Source: Krasilnikovia cinnamomea
GTDB taxonomy: Bacteria > Actinomycetota > Actinomycetes > Mycobacteriales > Micromonosporaceae
Direction: 5' to 3'
Assembly: GCF_004217545.1 (NCBI RefSeq)
Contig: NZ_SHKY01000001.1
Span: 2,108,001 to 2,172,000, forward strand
DNA length: 64,000 nt
Each line of letters opens with the position of its first letter. Positions within the stretch are counted from its first letter, which is position 1. The position numbers and the translations under genes are program-made. A model generated the notes under the pieces. That model worked only from the letters and a program-made list of their open reading frames with translations, made no database searches and was not told where the DNA came from. Below are positions 49,798 to 58,580 of the stretch, piece after piece.

Positions 49798-51239
49798 CGA
49801 CCGAGACGGTACGCGGCGGCGCGGAGCTGACGCTGGCGGGCCGCGTGGTGGAGCTCGCCGCCCGGATCGCCGGGCCGGGGGCCGAGGCGGAGGTGGTGGC
49901 GACGCACACCGCGGACGCGCTGACCCGCTTCGCCAACTCGGCGATCCACCAGAACGTCGCGGAGGCCACCACGGCGGTCCGGCTGCGCCTGCACGTGGAC
50001 GGGCGCACGGCGGTCGGCTCCACCACGGTCACGGACGCGGCGGGGCTGGCGGCGCTGGTCGAGCGTACGGTCGCCGCCGCCCGGATCAGCCCGCCGGACG
50101 CGCGCTGGCCGGGCCTGACCCCGCCGGCACCGCTGGCGGCGGCGGGCCTGGTCGACGAGGGAACCGCGCAGGCCACTCCGGACGAGCGGGCCGCGCGGAT
50201 CCGCGACTTCGTGGCCGCCGCGGGCGGCCTGGAGACGGCCGGGTTCTGCCGGACCAGCCACACCGGCGCCGCGTTCGCCAACAGCGCCGGCCAGTCCGTC
50301 GAGGGGCGGGCGGCGGACGCGGGCATGGACGGCATCGCCCGGGTGCCCGGGGCCGACGGGGTGGCCCGCTGGGCGACCGGTCGGCTGGCCGAGCTGGACG
50401 GTGCGGCGCTGGGTGCCCGCGCGGCGGCCAAGGCGCGCGCCGCCGCCGACCCGGTCGAGCTGCCGCCGGGCCGCTACGAGGTGGTGCTGGAGCCGGAGGC
50501 GGTGGCGGATCTGCTGACGAATCTGGCGGCGTTCGGGTTCAACGGCAAGGCGTGGGCGCAGGGTGAGTCCTTCGCGGAGCTGGGCGCGGCCCAGTTCGAC
50601 CCGGCGATCACGCTGGTGGACGAGCCGCTGGGGATCGCGGGCGAGCCGGTGCCGGGCCTGCCGTTCGACGTGGAGGGCACGCCGCGGGCGGCGCTGGTGC
50701 TGGTCCGCAACGGCACCACGGCGGCGGTGACGCACGATCGCCGGTCCGGTGCTGACGCGGGCGCGGCGTCGACCGGCCACGGCTCGCCGGTGTCCCGGTC
50801 GTGGGGCCCGGTCGCGCACCACCTGCGCCTGGTGGCCGGTCCGGCCGGGCCCTTCCGGGCGGGCGACGCGTCGGGCCCGGCCGGTCCTGCGGGCGGTGGG
50901 CCGGGTCCGGTGGCCCCGTCGGCGGCTCCGCTGGTCGCGGGCGTGGCGCGCGGGCTGCTGATCACGGACCTCTGGTACACCCGCGTGCTGGATCAGAAGA
51001 GCCTGGTCGTCACCGGCCTGACCCGCAACGGGGTCTGGCTCATCGAGGACGGCCGGATCACCCGGGCGGTCGGCAACATGCGGTTCACGCAGTCGTACCC
51101 GCTGGCGCTGGCCCCGGGCGCGGTGCGCGGGATCGGCGCCGAGTCCGTGCCGCTGCCGGATCGTTGGTCCGGCGTGCGGCACCGGGCGCCCGCCCTGCAC
51201 CTGGCCTCGTGGCAGCTGACCGGCAATGCCTCCGGCTGA
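49794..51239 (+). CDS. tldE: TldE/PmbA, non-catalytic subunit of the TldD/E protease
   Basis: 481 residues; coupled to tldD. TRFANSAIHQNVAEATTAVR, PPGRYEVVLEPEAVADLLTN and LVVTGLTRNGVWLIEDGRI are PmbA hallmarks. As expected for the subunit it lacks the HExxxH motif. Near residues 340-380 there is a Gly/Pro/Ala-rich insert (AGPFRAGDASGPAGPAGG) that I do not expect in the family and that should form a flexible loop. Some peptide substrates may be elsewhere in the genome; no RiPP precursor is seen nearby. Confidence 0.92.
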   Translation: MTTETVRGGAELTLAGRVVELAARIAGPGAEAEVVATHTADALTRFANSAIHQNVAEATTAVRLRLHVDGRTAVGSTTVTDAAGLAALVERTVAAARISPPDARWPGLTPPAPLAAAGLVDEGTAQATPDERAARIRDFVAAAGGLETAGFCRTSHTGAAFANSAGQSVEGRAADAGMDGIARVPGADGVARWATGRLAELDGAALGARAAAKARAAADPVELPPGRYEVVLEPEAVADLLTNLAAFGFNGKAWAQGESFAELGAAQFDPAITLVDEPLGIAGEPVPGLPFDVEGTPRAALVLVRNGTTAAVTHDRRSGADAGAASTGHGSPVSRSWGPVAHHLRLVAGPAGPFRAGDASGPAGPAGGGPGPVAPSAAPLVAGVARGLLITDLWYTRVLDQKSLVVTGLTRNGVWLIEDGRITRAVGNMRFTQSYPLALAPGAVRGIGAESVPLPDRWSGVRHRAPALHLASWQLTGNASG

Positions 51240-51498
51240 GCTTTTCATCCCTTTTCTGGCTGTTAGTCACGAATGGGACTGGTGAGACCGGCGGGGCCGG
51301 AGGGATTGAAAGTGATGTTGTACACACTGTGGCTGTGTTCGACGTCACGCTCTGGCTTCACGCGGGGATCACACGCGAGACTCCCTTGCGCACGAACCGC
51401 CGGAGTCGCGGCGTAACGTGTGCCACACACAGGAACCGCACACGCCCGCAAATCGGGCGCGGGCCGCGCGATGCAGGGCACTCTCAGGGAGACCTTGA

Positions 51499-52302
51499 AT
51501 GACGACGACGGCAACGAGGCCGGACGCGGGGCGGACACGCGCTGCGATCGCGGCGAAGACGTTGCGTACGGATCGGTGGTGGTTCCCGCCGCTGATCACC
51601 TTCGTGGGCCTGACCGCGTGGGTCACCTACGCGACCGTCCGCGTGTTCATGCACAAATGGTTCTGGGTCGAGGAGTACCACTACCTGACCCCGTTCTACT
51701 CGCCGTGCGTCACCGAACGGTGTGGGAACGCGGCCGAGTTCGGCACCCCGCTGCCGGCCAACTGGTTCATCCCGGACGCGGCGTTCACGCTGCCGTTCCT
51801 GCTGCTGTTCCGGCTCACCTGCTACTACTACCGCAAGGCGTACTACCGCGCGTTCTGGCTGTCGCCGCCGGCCTGCGCGGTGCCCGACGGTCACCAGAAG
51901 TACACGGGTGAGACCCGGTTCCCACTGATCTTCCAGAACATCCACCGCTACGCGTTCTACGCCGCCGCGGTCATCTCGATCATCAACACCTGGGACGCGA
52001 TCGTGGCGTTCCACAGCCCCGAGGGCTTCGGGTTCGGGCTGGGCAACGTGATCCTGGTCGGCAACGTGGTGATGCTGTGGGCGTACACGTTGTCCTGCCA
52101 CTCCTGCCGGCACATCGTGGGCGGGCGCCTCAAGCACTTCTCCAAGCACCCGGTGCGGTACAGCTTCTGGAACCTCGTGTCCAAGCTGAACACCCGCCAC
52201 ATGGCGCTGGCCTGGATCACCCTGGGCACGCTCGCGCTGACCGACTTCTACGTCATGGCGGTCGCCGCGAATTGGATCAACGACCTGCGGTTCATCAACT
52301 AG
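51499..52302 (+). CDS. sdhC: Succinate dehydrogenase/fumarate reductase membrane subunit
   Basis: 267 residues; AGGGAG precedes the ATG. Five to six membrane segments (WWFPPLITFVGLTAWVTYAT, FTLPFLLLFRLTCYYYRKAY, YAFYAAAVISIINTWDAIVA, VILVGNVVMLWAYTLSCHSC, MALAWITLGTLALTDFYVMA). Conserved His and Cys in SCHSCRHIVGG are likely for heme or quinone contacts. This long single anchor type occurs with the mycobacterial Sdh1-like complex. It is first in an operon with the flavoprotein and iron-sulfur subunits. Confidence 0.87.
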   Translation: MTTTATRPDAGRTRAAIAAKTLRTDRWWFPPLITFVGLTAWVTYATVRVFMHKWFWVEEYHYLTPFYSPCVTERCGNAAEFGTPLPANWFIPDAAFTLPFLLLFRLTCYYYRKAYYRAFWLSPPACAVPDGHQKYTGETRFPLIFQNIHRYAFYAAAVISIINTWDAIVAFHSPEGFGFGLGNVILVGNVVMLWAYTLSCHSCRHIVGGRLKHFSKHPVRYSFWNLVSKLNTRHMALAWITLGTLALTDFYVMAVAANWINDLRFIN

Positions 52303-52315
52303 AGGGCCCCCATAC

Positions 52316-54223
52316 ATGACAACCCGAATCGAACGACACCACTACGACGTCGTCGTGATCGGCGCCGGGGGCGCGGGCCTGCGGGCGGCGATCGAGGCCC
52401 GGCTGGCCGGCAAGAAGACCGCGATCATCTCGAAGTCGCTGTTCGGCAAGGCGCACACGGTCATGGCCGAGGGCGGCGCGGCCGCCGCCATGGGCAACGT
52501 GAACAGCCGCGACAACTGGATGGTGCACTTCCGCGACACCATGCGCGGCGGCAAGTTCCTCAACAACTTCCGCATGGCCGAACTGCACGCCAAGGAGGCC
52601 CCGGAACGGATCTGGGAGCTGGAGACGTACGGCGCGCTGTTCGACCGTACGAAGGACGGCAAGATCTCGCAGCGCAACTTCGGCGGTCACGAGTACCCGC
52701 GCCTGGCGCACGTCGGTGACCGGACCGGCCTGGAGCTGATCCGCACCCTGCAGCAGAAGATCGTCTCGCTGCAGCAGGAGGACCACCGGGAGACCGGCAG
52801 CTACGAGTCCCGCATCCGGGTGTTCGCCGAGACCACGATCACCGACCTGATGCTCGACGGCAACAAGGTCGCGGGCGCGTTCGGCTACTACCGCGAGTCG
52901 GGCGAGTTCATCCTGCTGGAGGCGCCCGCCGTCGTGCTGGCCACGGGCGGGGTCGGCCGCAGCTACAAGGTCACCTCGAACTCGTGGGAATACACCGGGG
53001 ACGGCCACGCCCTCGCCCTGCGCGCCGGGGCCACGCTGATCAACATGGAGTTCCTGCAGTTCCACCCGACCGGCATGGTCTGGCCGCCCTCGGTCAAGGG
53101 CATCCTGGTCACCGAGTCGGTCCGGGGCGACGGCGGCGTGCTGCGCAACTCCGAGGGCAAGCGGTTCATGTTCGACTACGTCCCCGACGTCTTCCGCAAG
53201 CAGTACGCGGACACCGAGGCGGAGGCGGACCGCTGGTACACCGACCCGGACAACAACCGGCGCCCACCGGAGCTGCTGCCCCGGGACGAGGTGGCCCGGG
53301 CCATCAACAGCGAGGTGAAGGCGGGCCGGGGCACCAAGGCGGGCGGCGTCTACCTGGACGTGTCGACCCGGATGCCCGCCGAGACCATCATCAAGCGGCT
53401 GCCGTCGATGCACCACCAGTTCAAGGAACTGGCCGACGTCGACATCACCAAGGAGCCGATGGAGGTCGGCCCGACCTGCCACTACGTGATGGGCGGGGTC
53501 GAGGTCGACCCGGACTCGGCGGCCGCGCACGGTCACGTCGAGGGGCTGTTCGCGGCCGGCGAGGTGTCCGGCGGCATGCACGGCTCCAACCGGCTCGGCG
53601 GCAACTCGCTGTCCGACCTGCTGGTCTTCGGCAAGCGGGCGGGCGAGCACGCCGCCGCGTACGCCGACTCGCTGGCCAAGCGGCCCAAGGTGGCCACGGC
53701 CGACGTGGAGAAGGCGGTGGACGCGGCGCTGGCGCCGTTGCAGCGCGAGGGCGGGGAGAACCCGTACACGTTGCAGCAGGACCTCCAGGCGGTGATGGGC
53801 GACCTGGTCGGCATCATCCGCCGCGAGGGTGAGCTGAGCGACGCGCTCAAGCGGCTGCAGGAGCTGAAGCTGCGGGTGGCCAACGTCGGCGCGGGCGGCG
53901 GCCGCCGCTACAACCCGGGCTGGCACCTGGCCCTGGACCTGCGCAACATGCTGGTGGTCAGCGAGTGCACCGCGAAGGCGGCGCTGGAACGCGAGGAGTC
54001 CCGCGGCGGGCACACCCGCGAGGACTACCCCAAGATGGACCCGCAGTGGCGCCGGGTGAACCTGGTCTGCTCCCTGGACGGCAACGACGTGGTGCTGGAA
54101 CGCAAGCCGCTGCCGACGATCCGGACCGAGCTGATGCAACTGTTCGACCGCGCCGAGCTGGGCAAGTACCTGACCGATGAGGAACTCGCGGACTTCGACG
54201 CGTCCACCAAGGGGGCGAAGTAA
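52316..54223 (+). CDS. sdhA: Succinate dehydrogenase/fumarate reductase flavoprotein subunit
   Basis: 635 residues. The FAD site is YDVVVIGAGGAGLRAAIEA at the start; KSLFGKAHTVMAEGGAAAAM contains the motif around the histidine that binds FAD covalently in SdhA (here in SLFGKAHTVMAEGG). LQFHPTGM and the active-site Arg in GGMHGSNRLGGNSL are present. It oxidises succinate to fumarate in the citric acid cycle, on the inner face of the membrane. Its stop overlaps the next start (taATGg type, one base). Confidence 0.93.
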   Translation: MTTRIERHHYDVVVIGAGGAGLRAAIEARLAGKKTAIISKSLFGKAHTVMAEGGAAAAMGNVNSRDNWMVHFRDTMRGGKFLNNFRMAELHAKEAPERIWELETYGALFDRTKDGKISQRNFGGHEYPRLAHVGDRTGLELIRTLQQKIVSLQQEDHRETGSYESRIRVFAETTITDLMLDGNKVAGAFGYYRESGEFILLEAPAVVLATGGVGRSYKVTSNSWEYTGDGHALALRAGATLINMEFLQFHPTGMVWPPSVKGILVTESVRGDGGVLRNSEGKRFMFDYVPDVFRKQYADTEAEADRWYTDPDNNRRPPELLPRDEVARAINSEVKAGRGTKAGGVYLDVSTRMPAETIIKRLPSMHHQFKELADVDITKEPMEVGPTCHYVMGGVEVDPDSAAAHGHVEGLFAAGEVSGGMHGSNRLGGNSLSDLLVFGKRAGEHAAAYADSLAKRPKVATADVEKAVDAALAPLQREGGENPYTLQQDLQAVMGDLVGIIRREGELSDALKRLQELKLRVANVGAGGGRRYNPGWHLALDLRNMLVVSECTAKAALEREESRGGHTREDYPKMDPQWRRVNLVCSLDGNDVVLERKPLPTIRTELMQLFDRAELGKYLTDEELADFDASTKGAK

Positions 54224-55245
54224 TGGGCACCAAGCGCCACTTCCGCGTCTGGCGCGGTGACGAGTCGGGCGGCGAGATCCAGGACTACGACGTCGAGGTC
54301 AACGAGGGCGAGGTGGTCCTCGACATCATCCACCGCATCCAGGCCACCCAGAGCCCGGATCTGGCCTGCCGGTGGAACTGCAAGGCCGGCAAGTGCGGCT
54401 CGTGCTCGATGGAGATCAACGGCATGCCGAAGCTCGGCTGCATGACCCGGATGAGCACGTTCGAGGCGAACGAGACCGTCACCATCACGCCGCTGCGCAC
54501 GTTCCCGGTGATCCGGGATCTGGTCACGGACGTCTCCTTCAACTACGAGAAGGCGCGCGAGACCCCGGCGTTCGCCCCGCCGGCCGGGGTGAAGCCCGGC
54601 CAGTACCGGATGCAGCAGGTCGATGTGGAGCGCTCGCAGGAGTTCCGCAAGTGCATCGAGTGCTACCTCTGCCAGAACACCTGCCACGTGGTGCGCGACC
54701 ACGAGGAGAACAAGCCGGAGTTCTCCGGCCCCCGGTTCTTCATCCGCGCCGCCGAGCTGGACATGCACCCGCTGGACGCCAGGACCGACCGCAAGGAGTT
54801 CGCGCAGGCCAGCATGGGCCTGGGCTACTGCAACATCACCAAGTGCTGCACCGAGGTCTGCCCCGAGCACATCAAGATCACGGACAACGGCATCATCCCG
54901 ATGAAGGAACGGGTCGTCGACCGCCGCTACGACCCGCTGGTCTGGCTCGGCCGGAAGATCTTCCGCCGCGACCAGCTGGAGTCCGGGCACGCCGGTGAGA
55001 TGACGCCCAGCGTCACCGCGGGCGTGACGGGTGTCGCGGCGGGCCTGGGCCCGTCGGGCGCCCGGCCGCCGCAGGGCCCGCCGCTGGGGCCGGACGGCCG
55101 CATGGAGGTCTCCGAGCTGATCGCCTCGAACGCGGGCGGCCCGTCCCCGTTCGGTGACGACCAGGAGTTCCCCCTGCCGGGCTCGGAGCTGACGTACCGG
55201 CACCCCGCACCGGGCAAGGACGCGGCCCCGCCGAGCTCGCACTGA
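54223..55245 (+). CDS. sdhB: Succinate dehydrogenase/fumarate reductase iron-sulfur subunit with C-terminal extension
   Basis: 340 residues against about 240-250 for the family. The 2Fe-2S site is CRWNCKAGKCGSC (residues about 48-60); the 4Fe-4S and 3Fe-4S ligands are in CIECYLCQNTCHVV and CNITKCCTEVCPEHI. After residue 250 a Gly/Pro-rich tail of about 80 residues follows (GVTGVAAGLGPSGARPPQGP) with no known domain. The core passes electrons from FAD to quinone. Ends at a strong hairpin. Confidence 0.93.
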   Translation: MGTKRHFRVWRGDESGGEIQDYDVEVNEGEVVLDIIHRIQATQSPDLACRWNCKAGKCGSCSMEINGMPKLGCMTRMSTFEANETVTITPLRTFPVIRDLVTDVSFNYEKARETPAFAPPAGVKPGQYRMQQVDVERSQEFRKCIECYLCQNTCHVVRDHEENKPEFSGPRFFIRAAELDMHPLDARTDRKEFAQASMGLGYCNITKCCTEVCPEHIKITDNGIIPMKERVVDRRYDPLVWLGRKIFRRDQLESGHAGEMTPSVTAGVTGVAAGLGPSGARPPQGPPLGPDGRMEVSELIASNAGGPSPFGDDQEFPLPGSELTYRHPAPGKDAAPPSSH

Positions 55246-55259
55246 GCAACGCGTTCCCG

Positions 55260-55287
55260 AAGGCCCGCCGGTGGACCGGCGGGCCTT
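55260..55287 (+). terminator. Hairpin terminator of the sdh operon
   Basis: AAGGCCCGCCGG, loop TGGA, CCGGCGGGCCTT: perfect 12-bp stem, 15 bases after the sdhB stop. Confidence 0.9.
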
Positions 55288-55371
55288 CGCCGTATGCGCG
55301 GGCGGCGAGGGTGTTGTCGATCGCTCGACTTCGATACGTTAGCGGGACGTCACGCTACGGAGGTGAGCCCG

Positions 55372-56589
55372 TTGGCCGGACCGTCTGCCGCGCCCGAGGC
55401 ACCGATCCCGTTCCCGTTCCCGCCGGCACCCTCGATCTTCCACCCGCAGCCGGAGCTGGCAGAGCTGCGGCAGCACCACCCGGTCGTGCAGGTCCAGCTC
55501 CCCGACGGCAAGACCGCGTGGCTGGTCACCCGCTACGAGGACGTCCGGCAGGTGCTCATCGATCCGCGGTTCAGCCGTGCCGCGGCGACCGGCCCGGACG
55601 TTCCCGACGTCGGGCTCGGCCAGGCCGCCGCCGACTCCATCCTGAGCCTGGACCCACCCGATCACACCCGGCTGCGCCGCCTGGTCGCGGGCGCGTTCAC
55701 GGCCCGCCGGGTGGAGGCGCTGCGGCCCCGGGTGACCAAGCTGGTCGACGAGCTGATCGACCGGCTGCTGACCCTGCCGCAGCCCGCCGACCTGGTGGAG
55801 AACTTCTCCCTGCCCCTGCCGATCCAGGTGATCTGCGAGCTGCTCGGGGTGCCGACGGCCGACCGTCACCAGTTCCGCGAGTGGTCCGACACCGTCATGA
55901 GCGACCTGAGCCGCGACCCCAAGGAGATCGACGCGGCGCTCGACCAGCTCGGCGAGTACTTCGGCCGGCTGATCGCCAGCAAGCGCGCCAGGCCCGACGA
56001 CGACCTGATGACCGCGCTGATCGCCGCGCGCGACGAGCAGGACCGGCTCACCGAGCCGGAGCTGGTCCGGCTCTGCTACACGCTGCTGGTGGCGGGCCAC
56101 GAGACCACCGCCAACCAGATCAACATGTTCCTGCTGACGCTGCACGAATACCCCGAGCAGCGGGACCGGCTGCGCGACCGGCCCGAGACGATCCCGCAGG
56201 CGGTCGAGGAGCTGATGCGCTTCGTCCAGCTCGGCTCGGGCGGCGCGGGCCTGCCCCGGGTCACCACCGAAGACGTCGAGCTGAGCGGCGTACGGATCCC
56301 GGCCGGATCGGCCGTGTTCCCGGTGATGAGTTCGGCCAACCGCGACCCGGCGGCCATGGCGGACCCGGACCGGCTCGACGTGACCCGTTCGCAGACCGCC
56401 CACCTGGGCTTCGGGGCGGGGCCCCACCACTGCCTCGGCGCCCAGTTGGCCCGCCTCGAGTTGCAGGAGGCGCTGCGGGGGCTGCTCACCCGGCTGCCCG
56501 ACATGCGGATCGCGGTGCCGGTCGAGGAGCTGCCGTTCAAGGAGGGGATGCTGCTGAACAGCCTGCGCACCCTGCCGGTCCGGTGGTGA
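55372..56589 (+). CDS. Cytochrome P450
   Basis: 405 residues from a TTG at 55372, chosen because GGAGG lies eight bases upstream; a GTG at 55363 would sit on that site. All P450 marks are there: I-helix LLVAGHETTANQINM, K-helix EELMRF (E-x-x-R), and the heme-binding loop LGFGAGPHHCLGAQLARLE with the axial Cys. The sequence is of the soluble actinobacterial class (CYP105/CYP107-like), which takes electrons from ferredoxin. Substrate unknown. It stands alone, without redox partner genes beside it, though fdxA is at 42 kb. Confidence 0.94.
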   Translation: MAGPSAAPEAPIPFPFPPAPSIFHPQPELAELRQHHPVVQVQLPDGKTAWLVTRYEDVRQVLIDPRFSRAAATGPDVPDVGLGQAAADSILSLDPPDHTRLRRLVAGAFTARRVEALRPRVTKLVDELIDRLLTLPQPADLVENFSLPLPIQVICELLGVPTADRHQFREWSDTVMSDLSRDPKEIDAALDQLGEYFGRLIASKRARPDDDLMTALIAARDEQDRLTEPELVRLCYTLLVAGHETTANQINMFLLTLHEYPEQRDRLRDRPETIPQAVEELMRFVQLGSGGAGLPRVTTEDVELSGVRIPAGSAVFPVMSSANRDPAAMADPDRLDVTRSQTAHLGFGAGPHHCLGAQLARLELQEALRGLLTRLPDMRIAVPVEELPFKEGMLLNSLRTLPVRW

Positions 56590-56614
56590 TTGGCACACCC
56601 GTACTAATCCGGCC

Positions 56615-56620
56615 TAGAGT
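56615..56620 (+). promoter_or_regulatory. -10 box of a leaderless transcript (AlkB-like gene)
   Basis: TAGAGT six bases before the GTG at 56627. Confidence 0.5.
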
Positions 56621-56626
56621 GGGCCG

Positions 56627-57256
56627 GTGAGCAGCGCATATCAGCCTTCGATGCTCGATCTGGCGGCCGGGGTGACGCTGGAGCCGCTGCCCGGCCGGCT
56701 CACCCGCCATCCGCTGACGGCGGGTGCGTGGGTGGATGTGCTGCCCGGTTGGGTGCACGGTTCCGACAGCGTCTTCGAGGCGCTGCTGGCCGACGTGGAC
56801 TGGCGGGCCGAGCGGCGCCAGATGTACGACGGCGTGGTCGACGTGCCCCGGCTGCTGCACTGGTACGGGCCCGGCGAGCCGCTGCCGCATCCGGCGCTCA
56901 CCGAGGCCCGGCAACGGCTGTCGGAGCACTACGCGGACGAGCTGGGCGAGGAGTTCGTGACCGCCGGCATGTGCCTGTACCGGGACGGCCGCGACAGCGT
57001 CGCCTGGCACGGCGACACGCTGGGCCGCTCCGCCCACGCCGACACGATGGTGGCGATCGTGTCGTTCGGCTCGCCCCGCAACCTCATGCTGCGGCCCCGC
57101 GCGGGCGGCGCGAGCCTGCGTTTCCCGGTGGGTCACGGGGATCTCATCGTCATGGGCGGGTCCTGCCAGCGCACCTGGGAGCACGCGATCCCGAAGACGG
57201 CCCGGCCCGTGGGGCCACGGGTGAGCGTCCAGTTCCGACCCCGCAATGTCGCCTAA
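56627..57256 (+). CDS. AlkB-like 2-oxoglutarate/Fe(II) dioxygenase
   Basis: 209 residues from a GTG at 56627, six bases after TAGAGT. The iron ligands are His and Asp in SVAWHGDTLG and His in TWEHAIPKT; the 2-oxoglutarate Arg is in GPRVSVQFRP. LYRDGRDSVAWHGD is the core motif of AlkB-type proteins. The family removes alkyl groups from DNA or RNA bases by oxidation. Cytoplasmic, single gene. Confidence 0.9.
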   Translation: MSSAYQPSMLDLAAGVTLEPLPGRLTRHPLTAGAWVDVLPGWVHGSDSVFEALLADVDWRAERRQMYDGVVDVPRLLHWYGPGEPLPHPALTEARQRLSEHYADELGEEFVTAGMCLYRDGRDSVAWHGDTLGRSAHADTMVAIVSFGSPRNLMLRPRAGGASLRFPVGHGDLIVMGGSCQRTWEHAIPKTARPVGPRVSVQFRPRNVA

Positions 57257-57337
57257 TGGGAGCCTGATCTCCATTTCCAGTGTGCCGCCGATCACATAGA
57301 TTCACGGTGATCTATCACACCGGATGTGGGAGCGCAC

Positions 57338-58396
57338 ATGCTCGACAGGATTCGGGTCGTCGCCGCGGCTGCCGCCGCGGCCCTTCTGGTCATCACCGGC
57401 ACCGAGGCTCCAGCGCACGCGGCACCCGGCCGCGCCGCGGCACCCAGCCGCGCCGAGCTGGCGCTGCGCTGGGCGCCGATCCACTACCAGGACGTGGACG
57501 CCACGGGCAGCCACGCGCTGGGCGGCAGGTCCGACTACCTGACCCGGGTCGACTTCGACGGCGACCTGATCGGCCGCGACAACTGGGACGACGCGGCGCG
57601 CGCCGGTGCCGACTTCACCGCGGCGGCGTACTACTCCGTCGCCGAGACCAGCACGCACTGGTTCATCACGTACTTCTTCTACCACCCGCGCGACTGGGTG
57701 GATCACCCGTTCTTCGAGACCGAGCACGAGAACGACGGCGAGGGGACCACGCTGGCCATCGAGAAGGACGGTTCGACGTACGGGGTGCTGCGCGCCGCGG
57801 TGACCGTGGCGCACACGAACTTCTACTCCTACACGCCGTCCGGCAGCACGTGGACCGGCGGGCGGGAGAATGTGGACGGCACGCTGCAGTTCCAGTCGTC
57901 CCCGCACGACGGTTTCCCGCATCCCGTGACCGCGCAGGAGGCCCGGGGGCACGGCCTCAAGGCGTACCCGCAGTACAAGATCAACGGTGACGGCATCGTC
58001 TACTACCCGGCGACCGAGGGCGAGACGCCCAGCAGCGGCAACGACCGGGACGTCCGGTACCGGCTGATCGACGTGTTCGCGCCCGGCGGGCTGTGGGCGC
58101 AGCGCGCCAACCCCAGCCTGTTCGTCCACCTCGGCACGTTCGCCGGGGACGACTCCGGCGACTGCGGGGCGGGCACGTGGGACTGCACGACCGACTCGGC
58201 GAACGCGCCATGGGGCTGGGACGACGGCGACGACACGGTGGGCCGGGGCGAGATCGCCACGGATCCGGCGAAGCTGTCGGCCGAGTACTTCACGGTCCCG
58301 GGCGGCCTGTCGCGCGCCTACACGTACAACCCGTACGCGGGCGCGGCCGCCGCCCTGCGCGAGGCGGACCGTACGCTGCCGCGCACCGTCGACTGA
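57338..58396 (+). CDS. Secreted protein of unknown function
   Basis: 352 residues from the ATG at 57338 (GGGAG five bases upstream; a GTG at 57326 would overlap the site). Signal peptide about 1-30 (VVAAAAAAALLVITGTEAPA, cleavage near AHA). The mature part has HWFITYFFYHPRDWVDHPFF and EHENDGEGTTLAIEKDGS, which recall NPP1- or Vps62-like beta-sandwich folds, but the key GHRHDWE type motif is absent. Cysteines at DSGDCGAGTWDC may form a disulfide. No confident family. Confidence 0.75.
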   Translation: MLDRIRVVAAAAAAALLVITGTEAPAHAAPGRAAAPSRAELALRWAPIHYQDVDATGSHALGGRSDYLTRVDFDGDLIGRDNWDDAARAGADFTAAAYYSVAETSTHWFITYFFYHPRDWVDHPFFETEHENDGEGTTLAIEKDGSTYGVLRAAVTVAHTNFYSYTPSGSTWTGGRENVDGTLQFQSSPHDGFPHPVTAQEARGHGLKAYPQYKINGDGIVYYPATEGETPSSGNDRDVRYRLIDVFAPGGLWAQRANPSLFVHLGTFAGDDSGDCGAGTWDCTTDSANAPWGWDDGDDTVGRGEIATDPAKLSAEYFTVPGGLSRAYTYNPYAGAAAALREADRTLPRTVD

Positions 58397-58408
58397 TCAC
58401 TCTGGGGC

Positions 58409-58436
58409 ACCGGGCGGCGCCACCGCGTCGCCCGGT
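58409..58436 (+). terminator. Short hairpin after the secreted-protein gene
   Basis: ACCGGGCG (58409-58416) and CGCCCGGT (58429-58436), 8-bp stem with a 12-base loop, 12 bases after the stop codon. The rest of 58437-58580 should hold the promoter of the SDR operon. Confidence 0.5.
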
Positions 58437-58580
58437 ACCGCGTCCCGGTCCGGCGCCGGGTGTCATGCGGCACGTCGGCCACCTGTTGCGGTCGCACCGC
58501 TGCTCGGGGGAGGGTAGGCGACGGGCGTACTGGCCGGTAATGTTCGCACTCTGAGTGCAGATATGTCCGAAGGAGCTCGC

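Noticed and set aside
51300..51440. TGTG/CACA-rich spacer before sdhC as a possible Rex-type site
   Set aside because: No copy fits the TTGTGAA-N-TTCACAA type consensus closely enough to call.
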